Assembly (NCBI GenBank): GCA_029339195.1
Contig: JAPTJF010000019.1
Span: forward strand, 62,001 to 126,000
Source: Micractinium sp. NFX-FRZ
Lineage: Eukaryota; Chlorophyta; Trebouxiophyceae; Chlorellales; Chlorellaceae
Length of the DNA: 64,000 bases
Direction: 5' to 3'
Of this stretch, positions 21,801-31,386 are shown in pieces. The position numbers were made by a program, and so were the translations under genes. Position 1 is the stretch's first letter, and every line of letters starts with the position of its first letter. The notes beneath the pieces are model-generated. The model was not told where the DNA came from. It was given only the letters and a program-made list of their open reading frames with translations, and did not search any database.

Positions 21801-22915
21801 GGCGCTAGCAGGGCATGTGGCCAGCGTGCATGTGGCCAGTGTGTGCCTGACCAGTGCGTGGCCAGTGTGTGTGTGTATGTGCGTGCGCGCATGGGTGTCA
21901 GTCGTGTCAGCATGCAATCTCCACGCCCTCGGCCCTCTCCACCCATGCATACCCTCACTCTCCCCCCTCCCCCAGGTGCATCCCCCCTGCCCCTCCCCCG
22001 CTCCTCCGCCCCACCTGGAACACGCCGGGCGACACCTCCACCGAGGCCACGTGGTGCACATCCGGCGACGTGGCCTTCTTCACCTCTTCTAGCACCCCCT
22101 TGTCCAGCCGGCCCTGCTGGGGGGAATGGCCGGCGCGGCAATGGGGAGAAGAAGCGGCGTGCGCTTAGGGAGGGTATCCGCACAGAGTGGGTGCTCAACG
22201 AGAGCAGCCGGTCTGCCCAGCCAACCCTGGAAGGGAGAAGGTATGCATCGAAGGAGAACAACTGACGCATGAAGGCACATCGTTGAGTGGAGGGGTGGGT
22301 ATCCAGAGGGCGAGGGGTAGGAGGTGTGAGGCCTCTCGAGGGTTAGCACACTTCCGTCCATCCAACCACGACAGGGTACCCTCGTGTGGGTTGGTGTCTT
22401 GCAGAAAGAGAGGCAAGCCGCGGAAAGGGAAAGCGGGCAACAGCGCAGGGGCGAGCACCCACGCCTTCCAAGCCTGCACAACCTCCCCGCCCCTTTGCAC
22501 GCAGGTGCCGCTGGGAGGCCTGCTTCGGGGGCCCCTTGCCTGGTCAACCAGCCTCTCAAGCCTCTTCAGCATAGACAGCCGCTCCTCCTGCATCCCGGCG
22601 TGGTTGATGCCGCGCAACACATGGAAGTGAGGGCAGAGGCACCAGGCCCGTCACGGGGAGGTGGGCAGCCCCAACCTGCAGGCAGCGGCGCCTGCGCCGC
22701 CGGCGGCCAGGGCGCCGAGCCCTCGCACAACCTGGCGCCCCCTGGCCCGACCCTGGGCCCGCATGTCTTGTAAGCGTGTTCCTCCAGCCCTCTGGGCTCG
22801 TCCAAGGTCGCGCACCCCAGCCCCCGGAAGTGGAAACTCTCGGCCAGACCTGTCTGAACCAGACCTCCTCCACAGCCCGCTCTCGCTTCTCAAACGCACT
22901 CCCTTGGCTGGCCAT
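18816..22915 (-). CDS. IF1-like N-terminus plus membrane segment; unknown protein
   Basis: Multi-exon gene, partly resolved. Supported exons: 22915-22850, 22587-22540, 22113-22015, 21610-21544, 21235-21172, about 21012-20925, 20742-20670, 20392-20307, 19977-19889, one near 19300-19233 and a last one ending at 18816. Most junctions join in frame, but 21172/21012 and those after 19889 do not. The first 35 residues, with FEKRERAVEEVWFRQ and EERLSMLKRLERL, resemble the inhibitory helix of mitochondrial ATPase inhibitor IF1. Then come charged segments (DKGVLEEVKKA, TEYVYAHAPGAKP, LPPHEAARLARLEKAA), one hydrophobic helix (FFWGSLLVVGGTAALVAASG), ALGQRFANFFLPWRQRM and a charged tail ending VAGAARS. 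The TGA after GYK at 20303 is better read as an intron GTGAGA. Two genes cannot be excluded. Confidence 0.5.
19759..19921 (-). repeat. Echo copy of an exon donor edge (IF1-like gene)
   Basis: The end of the exon at 19977-19889 (TGCCCTGGTGGCAGCATCAG and its GTGGGT donor) is copied about 120 bases downstream in the intron (TGCACTGGTGGCAGCC followed by GTGGGTGAG), preceded by a similar run of Gs. The copy keeps a usable-looking GTGAGT donor. Confidence 0.65.
20531..20700 (-). repeat. Three-copy exon donor echo (IF1-like gene)
   Basis: Copies begin at 20691 (true exon edge), 20621 and 20531. Each starts with a CAG.CTCTCAG core on the plus strand, and the first two are preceded by a CCTCACCTT.GCGGGCGCC donor block. 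The second donor (GT at 20599-20598) is intact. Extension to it would add 70 bases and break the frame. Confidence 0.75.
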
Positions 22916-23615
22916 GGCTGCAGCAATGCCCTTGGACACCTCTCAGGCTGGCTTGTCTGCTTGGCACAAGAGTCTGAGGTGGCATCTTTCCAGGCCTCGA
23001 GGCTCCCACGTCATACGCTTGCCTTTTGGGTGGCTTACAGTAATGACAGATGTGCGGGGCAGTGATGTACTGACAGTTATCCACAAGCTCTGGCAGCACC
23101 TCCAATGGCCAGTGTGTTCCTCAAACGGGCCCTACTCTACGTCAGTGACAGCTCACGGATCAATTTAGAGGCAACAGGCTGCTGGGCAAGTGTCAACATC
23201 CGATGCCGCTGGCAGCAGTGAGCGGAGGTGGCGGCAACGGCGGTGGGGCGGCACCGCCGCCAGCGGCGCCTTGCACCCACCCTGGGCCAGGCGGGCCACC
23301 AATTGGGCAGCGTACTTCGATTGGTCTCAACATGATCACCGAGCTTCAGTCGAGCATACGCTGTGTCGCTGTACCCCAGGGCATGTGTGTGCCAGTGCCG
23401 CCCTGAGTGGGTTCTACGGCGGGCAAGGTGCTGCCGTTGCTGTGAGGTACGGGGCTGTCTGTTTAGCAGCTGAGTGCCCTGAACACGCGCAGCATTGCAC
23501 GGGATCTTGGGCTGGGTCGCGGGCAAGTTTGTGGAAAGCGCGCAACTTGGAGCCCCTCTCGCGCGCCGGTGCAGGCATTGCTCCCATCTCCCGCTAGGGA
23601 GAGCGCTGCAGCGTG
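22916..23615. promoter_or_regulatory. Divergent region, IF1-like gene / wall protein
   Basis: 700 bases between opposing start codons. No TATA box or other motif is convincing, and no coding exon is evident despite several open frames. Confidence 0.35.
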
Positions 23616-26600
23616 ATGAGGAGCTGCTGGCTCCTCTTCTCGCCGCTCCTCTTGTTGGCCCACTGGGCCGCGGGGCAGGATGTGGGTCACGCTAGGCTCC
23701 GGCTGATTTCCGGCCGCGCTAGATGCCCAGATGGAGGTGTGTGGAGGCAGCACCTGAGGCACCGCACCAGCCGGGGCGCCAGGGGGCTAGGAGGAAGCTG
23801 CTGGCAGTACCACACTGCAGGAGCGGGTGTGTGGTGCCGGCTCACCGCCGATCTGTGGCTCCTGCCCACGCCTCTTCATGCCCCCCGCAGGCTTCTTGGA
23901 GGCTCAGGACTGTGGCCCTGGGCCCCAGTGGGCAGGGCCAGCGGAACACAGGCTTGCCAGGGACCGGCAGCAGTTCCGCATTCGCCGTGCACCACCGGGC
24001 GGCAGCAGCGGTAGCGATGGCAGTAGCCAGCGGTTCACCATACAGGTACGGTAGGGCAGGTGGGCAGGGCCAACCCTGGCTGGCGGTCACAATAGTAAGG
24101 TTGAAGACTTGTGGGCATGCGCTGGTCTCTCATTTTTGCAAAGTCTGGCAACTGAACACGTGGCGTGCGTGTTCCCACGATGTGCGTGCAGGCGGCGGGC
24201 CCAGGCGCATGCGCGGCCCGCTACCTGTCGGCAGCCCAATGCAGCAGCTCGGCGGTTGTGCTGGAGAAAGCGCCTGCCGACGCCTCCCTTGCTTTATGGG
24301 AGCTTAGCATAGATGGCGGCAGGTGGCGCATCCGCAGCGCCGCCTGCCCCGACCGCTACCTGAGCCTGCAGGTGAGAAATAAGACTGCATTTAATGACTG
24401 CCAGGCTGGGTGCACCATCCACGCACACCTGCAGCCACTGCCTGCTGACTTGCCGCGTCCCCATGCTGTGTCACCACACAGCAAAAAGCAGGCGTGCCAC
24501 ACATGCCCACACACGCTTGGCCTGTGCGTCTGTTCCCTGCCCACTGACCCCTGCAGTCCGCATGCAGCAAGCCTGGGCCGCACCTGCTGCCGCTGTACAC
24601 AGCAGGAGCGCTTCAGGACTGGCTGATTGTCAGTGTGTTGGAGGCAGGGCTGGCGGCGCCAAGCGTGGCGCAGCTCAATCCTGCAGCCACTGAAGCGGCG
24701 GCAGCGGCAGCAGCAGGTGGCGCACTAGCAGCAGCGGGAGCCTCGGCAGCAGTTGGGTCAGCGTCAGAAAGAGCAGCAGCAGGTGGCGCACTAGCAGCAG
24801 CAGCAGGAGGGGCGGCAGCAGCAGGAGGGGCAGCAGCAGCAGGAGCCACGCTGGCAATTGGTGCCACCCTGGCAGGGCAGGAGGGCCAGCACCAGCGGCA
24901 GCTGCGCCAGTTCCAAATCAAGTTCCCGCCCCTGCCCCCCTCCCCGCCGTCGCCCTCTCCCCCTCCACCCTCACCTCCTCCCCCGGGCCCCTCGCCACCT
25001 CCCCCCTCACCGCCCCCACCTGAGCCATCCCCCCCTCCCCCCGAACCTTCTCCACCTCCTCCGAGCCCGTCGCCTCCACCTGATCCGCCCGCACCCTCTC
25101 CCCCGCCGCCATCTCCCCCGGCACCCTCCCCACCGCCCCCGGAGCCCTCCCCACCTCCGCCTGATCCCTCCCCTCCTCCTAATCCGCCACTTCCCCCAGA
25201 GCCCTCACCTCCTCCGCCGTCGCCACCCGCCCCCTCGCCTCCCCCCCCGGAGCCCTCACCCCCTCCACCACAGCCGCCCCCGCCGGAACCCTCCCCGCCG
25301 CCGCCGGAACCGTCGCCACCACCCCCGGAGCCCTCTTCACCACCGCCCAGCCCTCCACCCCCGCACCCCTCACCGCCTCCACCGCGGCCCTCACCACCCC
25401 CTCCCCGCCCTCCCGGCCCCTCGCCTCCACCCCCGCCGCCTAAACCCTCGCCACCCCCCCCCTCTCCCAAGCCACCCCCAAGGCCGCCCCCACCCCCTCC
25501 CTCCCCCAAGCCACCCCCAAGGCCGCCCCCGTCCCCGCCAAAACCCCCAAGGTGAGACCCGCCTGCACCCAGCACCGAGGCAAACCGTGCTTGGACTCCC
25601 CATGGTGTGAGTAACCACCCATGCAGTGTCCCGTGCCCTAACAGTGGCTTGCATCCTGCCACCTGCCCCTCTGCCCTCCTCCTGCAGCCCGCCGCGGCCG
25701 CCGCCGCGCCCTCCGAGCCCCTCCCCGCCGCCCCTCCCCCCGCGCCCCTCCCCACGGCCGCGTCCGCCGCCGCCCAAGCCGCGCCCCCCACCCCCCAAGT
25801 AAGGGTTTGGTGCAGTGCACCGGCGCAGCTGAGATCTGCACTACGCAGGAAGGATCTGCAAGAGGGATTCACAGGGAGACCTGGGCTAGAGGAACTGCAT
25901 ACGGGAAGTTGGCTACTATGCGCGTGGAATGGGGCAGCACGGGCGTGTGCCGACATCTGTGCGCTGCACTCAACCCCTTACCCTGCTGACGCGTGCTTGT
26001 GAGTGCAGGCGTCCTCCGCCGCCAGTGCGACCCCCGCCTCGCCCGCCGCCTGTGTGAGTGCGGGAGGCAGGCCAGCGATGCCTGCAGTTGGTTGGGCCGC
26101 ACCTGCTGTGCTCAACAACTGCAGTGTGCAGCAGGTTTCATGCACCCAGGAGCAGAGTGGTGGGCACCGCATCTTCTGTTTTTTTTTTTTTTTTTTTTTT
26201 TTACTCAGCATACGTTACACGCAGTACAGCGGTACGATGGACAGTGGAAGAGGCACCGCATCTTCTGCCAGTCCCTCGAGGTGCTGGCACGCTGTGGCAT
26301 GCTGGACTGCAAGCCACCCCCCTGACTTGTGACCCCGCCCGGCTGGACGTTGTTGCAGGAGGCCACCCCCGCCGTCCCCCAAGCCCCCTCCCCCGCTGCG
26401 CTCGCCCCCAACTCCCCCACCTTCCCCCAAGGCTCGCCCGCCGCCCCGCGCGCCGCCGCCGCCCAAGCCGCCGCCGCCGCCCAAGCAGCCGCCCCCAGTG
26501 AAGCGGCCGCCGCCGCCCAAGTCCCCCCCTCCAAGCAGCCCTCCCCCGAAAGCAAGGCCACCGCCAAAGAGCCCGCCGCCCCCCAAGCCCCCACCCAAAG

Positions 26601-29287
26601 CGTGAGCGCGCCAGCGGTGTAAGCGGTGTGCCTCTGGTGCACAGTGGGTGATTTAACACCCCCGAATGCGGGCAGCATGGCTGGGAAGGGTACTCTGCGC
26701 TTGCCCAGGCGGGGAGCATGTGTGTCCTACCAGCCACCTCCCCTTGCACGCCCCCCTCCGCCGGTTGCCCTGCAGCCGCCCGCCCCCTCCCAGACCGCCG
26801 CCCAGAGCCAGCCCCCGGCCGCCCCCGTTGCCACGTCCGCCGCCCCCCAACCCCCGCCCCCCTCTGGGCCCTCCCCCGCCCAATGGCCCATCGCCACCCA
26901 GGAGGCCCCCCCCGCCCAGGCCGCCACCCCCCAAGAGGCCACCCCCCCCGCTGCGCAAGCGCCCCCCGCCAAAGGCCACCACAGGGCCCGCCCCCAAGTG
27001 CGTCCCTTGACTTGCGCTCGTTGCAGACGAGAGGCGCGGCGTGCTTTGCCGTGCAGTGCTTGGCTTCCGCGCACCATTCAGCAAGCTGTGCCTGTTTGGT
27101 TTTGGTTTCACGTTTGGGCAGCCAACCCAATTCAGTGCGCCACACAGTTCATTATAGCAGCACCCGGACTGCCTCCCAGCCTCTCCTCCCCTCCCTCGCA
27201 ACCTCTCCCTGTCACCCCTGCCTGCCTGCCTGCCTGCCTGCAGAGGTCCGCCCCCGCGCCCGCCTCCGAGGAAGTGAGTTCCGCCTGCCCTGCCCGCTTG
27301 CCCGCCTGCCTGCCTGCCTGCCCTGCCCGCCCCTTACCTGTGCTGCGCTTTGCACAGCTGTGCACAGGTTGCTGCTGCCCTGGTTGCTGCTGCCCCTTTC
27401 CTGCCTGGCAGCACCCAGCACGTTTGGGACTTGCACGCAGCAGTGCTCTGCCCGACGATTCTCAAAGTGCTGTGTGCCCAGCTTGCAACCTCTGCCGCCT
27501 GCACCCCTTCGAGCCAACCCTGCTTGCGTTGCGTTGTGCTGTGCAGGAAGCCCCCTCCAAGCGGCCCCCGCCGCCCCCCGCCGCCCCGTGCACCCACCAA
27601 GAAGCCTCCAAGCCCGCCACCCAAGGCCCCTCGCCCGCCCCCCAAGGGCCCCCGCCGCAACCCTCCCAACAAGGGCCCCCGCCGGCCGCCTCCCCCCCGC
27701 GCACCCACCAAGAAGCCCCCCCGCCCGCCACCCAAGGCCCCCCGCCCGCCCCCCAAGGGCCCCCGCCGCAACCCTCCCAACAAGGGCCCCCGCCGGCCCC
27801 CTCCTCGCCGCGCACCCGCCAAGAAGCCGCCCAGGCCGCCCCCCAGGCCCCCGCCCCGCAGGTTTGTTGTGTGTGTGCATGCGCGTGTGTGTGTGTGGTG
27901 CATTCTTGCAATGGAACCGCCCACCCCATCCCAGCAAGGCTCTCTGCTGACGCCACAGACCACCAGCTCACTTGCCGGTTTCCGAGGGAGGAAGCAAGAG
28001 CACCTCAACACCCCATGTGCAAACATGCCTGCCGGTGCTCACTCACGCCAATCCAACCGGATGTGCCCCATGCAGCAAGCAGCCACCAAAGCGCGCGCCC
28101 CGCCCGCCACCTCGGCCGCCCCCGCCCGCCAGGCAAGTGTGCATGCACCAGGGGAGGTGGCGCTGCCAGGTCGTTCTGTTGAAAGGTCACACGCTGCAAG
28201 GTTGCTCTGTGCGTGGCCGGAACTGGCTGTTGCATGTCTGTGACAGAGGGCGGTCAGGGAGAATCACACCCAGCATTTTGGCAGGTGCCCAAACAAGCCC
28301 CCAAACCCCTCCCTATCGCTATAATATTCATCGGATTGATGAATTGAAACGTTTTACAGCCCCAGGCAGCCTTTCGGAGAGAGCCGGAGAGTGGCAGCTG
28401 ACGCGACCTGCCGGCCGGGCCGACTCGAAAGCCGCGCGTTTGGCTTGCTCTGATAGGCGCAAATAATCTCTTTCCATTCAAAGACTTCGAATTGACGCTA
28501 AATGCCGGGCTCCGGCCCGTCTGGCAGAGAGGCCCGGCCGGCAGGCCGCGTAACTGCCACTCCCCGGCCCTCTCCGAAAGGCTGCCTGGGGCTGTAAAAC
28601 GTTTCAATTCATCAATCCGATGAATATTATATCGATAGGGAGGGGTTTGGGGGCTTGTTTGGGCACCTGCCAAAATGCTGGGTGTGATTCTCCCTGACCG
28701 CCTTCTGACAACACATCATCGTGCCTGGTGTGTTCCGTAGCCCGGAGTTGTCTTTGCCCTTGCACGTGGGGATGCAGTGCTGGTGGAAGCTTCGCTTCAG
28801 AACACACTGCTTCTGTTGAGCCGAGCCGGGGAAGGTGTGCCGCCCGGGGAGCTGCAGCGCACCCATGTCAGCACGACACCGCAAGCATCCACTGGCCTGC
28901 CCTCCTCACCCCACGCTCTCCCCGCCGCCCCTGCAGGCCCCCGCGCCCGCCGCCCAGGGCGCCCGCCGGCTCCAAGAAACCGCCCAGGCCGCCACCCCGC
29001 GCTCCCAAATCAAAGTGAGCCCGTCTTCAGCGGGCCACATAGGGCCCTGTTTCACCTGCTGGCGGTGCACGTAAAACGGCACTCTGCGGGCCACAACCAC
29101 CTGCCCTGTGTCCCTCAACCCTCTGTGCAGGCCCCCGCGCCCGCCCCCGCGCATGCCGAGTGGCTGGAAGAGACCACCTCGGCCGCCGCCTCGCCCGCCT
29201 CCGGCCATCCCGCCCAGACCACCGCCCAAGCCCAGCTCCCCGCCTCCGCGACCCGGCTTTGTCATTCCTGGGACGGAAGGCCTTTGA
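23616..29287 (+). CDS. Secreted Pro-rich (extensin-like) cell-wall glycoprotein
   Basis: Thirteen exons (23616-23736, 23891-24045, 24192-24371, 24557-25551, 25688-25798, 26009-26053, 26359-26601, 26776-26997, 27244-27273, 27547-27861, 28076-28132, 28937-29014, 29131-29287) give 902 residues in frame. Residues 1-20 are a signal peptide (LLFSPLLLLAHWAAG). Up to about residue 185 lie Cys-containing repeats of beta-trefoil style (CAARYLSAAQC, LWELS, CPDRYLSLQ, LQDWLIVSV). An Ala-rich linker follows, then about 600 residues of SPPPP, EPSPPPP and later KPPRPPPR blocks. Such Ser-Pro arrays are prolyl-hydroxylated and O-glycosylated in algal walls. From exon 4 on, every intron is phase 2. The intron after exon 11 has a GC donor. 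One intron holds a MITE, another a retroposed tail. Confidence 0.85.
26163..26267 (-). mobile_element. Retroposed mRNA 3' tail with target-site duplication
   Basis: Two perfect 16-bp direct repeats (GGCACCGCATCTTCTG at 26163-26178 and 26252-26267) flank 24 T residues (26179-26202) and a 49-bp body (26203-26251). Read on the minus strand, the body has TGTAA 12 bases before the 24-A tail, the usual distance of the algal poly(A) signal from the cleavage site. This is what target-primed reverse transcription of a 5'-truncated mRNA leaves behind. It sits in an intron of the wall-protein gene. Confidence 0.8.
27559..27861 (+). repeat. 111-nt coding tandem repeat, 37-residue units
   Basis: About 2.7 units within one exon of the wall-protein gene, starting near 27559, 27671 and 27782. 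Each encodes GPRRPPPPRAPTKKPP followed by PPPKAPRPPPKGPRRNPPNK with few changes, so the array expanded recently. These units are Lys/Arg-rich, unlike the Ser/Glu-rich earlier blocks. Confidence 0.85.
28246..28705. mobile_element. 460-bp foldback MITE with long inverted repeats
   Basis: A left arm (28246-28421) and a right arm (28531-28705) are near-perfect inverted repeats of about 175 bp around a 109-bp loop with no coding potential. The ends read GAGGGCGGTCAGGGAGAATC and, on the other strand, GAAGGCGGTCAGGGAGAATC. A 5-bp direct repeat, TGACA, flanks the element (28241-28245 and 28706-28710), consistent with a target-site duplication. It fills most of an 804-bp intron of the wall-protein gene. 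The superfamily is not clear from the ends. Confidence 0.88.
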
Positions 29288-30289
29288 AAGCCTGACGCCC
29301 ACCTGCGGGACGGGTGGCTGCCAAACCACAGGGTTTGTGGCGGCAGGACGAATGCACTGCCTCACCAACGTCGCCTGGCCTCCCCTCCCCGTTTGGCTCA
29401 CAAAGCTAGTGTGTTTAACCATCAGGAACTGATTTTCATGAAATAAAAGCGCACATGTCAAGCTGTTCGCGCACCTTCATCAAGCCAGGTGATGTGTAGC
29501 AGTGCACGTGGGAAGAAGCTGGACAGGGTGCAACGCACCGCCGTGCGAGGAGGAATGCAGGGGGATCTTTTGATTTTGACTATGTGCGCTGCTCTGATGT
29601 CACTTGTGGTGCTACCGGGCACTGGTGGGAGGCGCAGCAGAGCCTACAGCTCCTGATTCTAATGAGGCACCACGGCGCCCCCGCCCGCCTGGCGGCCAGG
29701 CGGGCGGCGTGATGCTGACAGAACCCAGCCCCTCCAAGACCGTTCATTTCCGACATACATCTGCCAACTCTCCACTGCTTATTCGTCGCTCACAGGTAAG
29801 CCGACAACCCTTGCAGCCCTGCCGAGAAGCCTGGTGACAAGGCGGCCGGCCCGCGCCCTGTGTCACATGTGCCGTGATTCTACCTTACTAATGCCGCCAG
29901 TCGCTGCGTCCACGTTATGCACCGGTCTTCGCGCGCCTTTGTCCTCCCTGCCTTCACAGACTTACAGCACATCCCAAGCTCCTCACGCACTCGGTCTACC
30001 GAGCAACAGCAGGTGAGGCAGCGAAAGGCCGCACTGGGGTTGCCTCGCAGGCTGTGAGCTCGGCCCTGCCGGCTTGCTAGCAGGTGCTGGAGGGATAGTG
30101 TCGCAGCTCGCAGGGATTATCAGCAGACGCGCCGCTGGCAGCTGCGGTGCCCAAGCCTTGCCGCCGCCGCAAGTCGGGCGGTGCTGCCCGTTGCTCTTGT
30201 GCTACCGCTGCTCTCGGACGGCATGCGCTTTATTTCGTCGCTTGCCGCATCTTGGCTGCAGGCCTTAGCATCCCCACGTCCCCCACACC
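29288..30289. other. Intergenic with possible non-coding leader exons
   Basis: This holds the wall-protein 3' UTR and the upstream region of the next plus-strand gene. Two exon-like stretches with good donor sites (ending 29795 before GTAAGC and 30012 before GTGAGG) lie here, but joining them to the next ORF gives a stop, so they are at most 5' UTR exons. Confidence 0.35.
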
Positions 30290-30931
30290 ATGGTGCTGTC
30301 CCAGAACATCTCCGTCAGCCTGAGCATCATCGCCTTGGTGAGAGCGGCTGTCGGGAAGCTGGTTGGAAACAGTGTGGTTCCCCCTTTGCTCGTTTTGCAA
30401 ACTGTGCCTAAGACACAGAGAGCCAGGGGGCAGAAAGTTGGAGCCCGCTCATACTAGCGAAGAAGCATCTGCAGTGCGCATGCCAGCTTCCGACCTCCTT
30501 CGGTGCGCTCTTTGGATCCGCCCCCGCCCCCCTGCGCAGGTGGCGCTCATCGGTGCCGGCGTCGGCGTCGGCAGTGGCATCGGTAAGCCTTTGCTCTTGC
30601 TGAGAACAGCGCTGGTACCTTTCAACAGTTGTGGGGAAGCTGGCCGGGTTCTTCCCGTCCCGTCTTGCATTCGGTGCAGCCCTGTGCCTTGGCCCTCCTG
30701 TTTTTCTTGTCCCCAGCCGCACCTCGTCTCTTGCCCGCACGCTCCACTTCCCACCCAACTCTCAACTCCTACCCCGCTTGCCCCCCGCGCCCCCCACTCT
30801 TCCTGTTGCCAGGCATGATGACCCTGGCGGCTGCCGAGCAGGAGAAGAAGGAGCAGGCGGGCAGCGTTGCCCACAGCCCTCTGGAGCCCATCCTCATCTC
30901 CCGCGGCTTTGCTGCCTCAGTCCTGAACTGA
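30290..30931 (+). CDS. Small single-helix membrane protein, unknown
   Basis: Three exons (30290-30337, 30540-30582, 30813-30931) give 69 residues in frame. The N-terminal 35 residues form one long hydrophobic segment, NISVSLSIIALVALIGAGVG followed by VGSGIG. Its regularly spaced glycines look like a glycine-zipper helix. The C-terminal half is soluble and charged (AAAEQEKKEQAG) and ends GFAASVLN. It is the size of small organelle respiratory or photosynthetic subunits, but I recognise no specific family. Canonical splice sites and exact phase closure support expression. The start has no cleavable-signal look. Confidence 0.6.
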
Positions 30932-31386
30932 GCACCAGCTGCCCTCCTGTCCCGGACAGCCCCCTGAGCGCAGGGGCTGCCCTGACGGTGCCTGTGGCAA
31001 GAGTGCAGCGGTTTTGAGTCGCTGCCAGTGGCCAGCAAACTTGGTTGCGTTCACTGCGTGCAGTGTCCACCACAACATGTATGCTTTGTTTTCCTGCTCC
31101 TTTCGCTCTATGCCTGCCCTAGTGAGCAAACCGTGAACCGTTATCAAGCCTTGGCCTCACTGTGAGTAAACGACACTAAGAAAGGGATCACAGAAAGCGG
31201 GCGCAAGTATGCTGGTGTTGTGCTTGATGACTGACGTGTGACCATCCCAGGGTAACAGAAGCAGATCTGACAGCATTGCATCTGGCTGGGCCTGTTGTGT
31301 TTGTGTTGTTGTGCTGCTGCTCACACAAAAACGCCAGCTTCCCCATTCAAGAGGAGCAGAGAAGAGAGCACACGTTTAGTTGTCGT
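30932..31386. other. Convergent 3' region
   Basis: The 455 bases between the stop of the small membrane-protein gene and the stop of the minus-strand SUMO protease gene. No TGTAA was seen on either strand and no coding exon. Confidence 0.35.

Noticed and set aside
28254..28673. Minus-strand ORFs repeated at both ends of the MITE.
   Set aside because: They are the two inverted-repeat arms read through and have no protein features.
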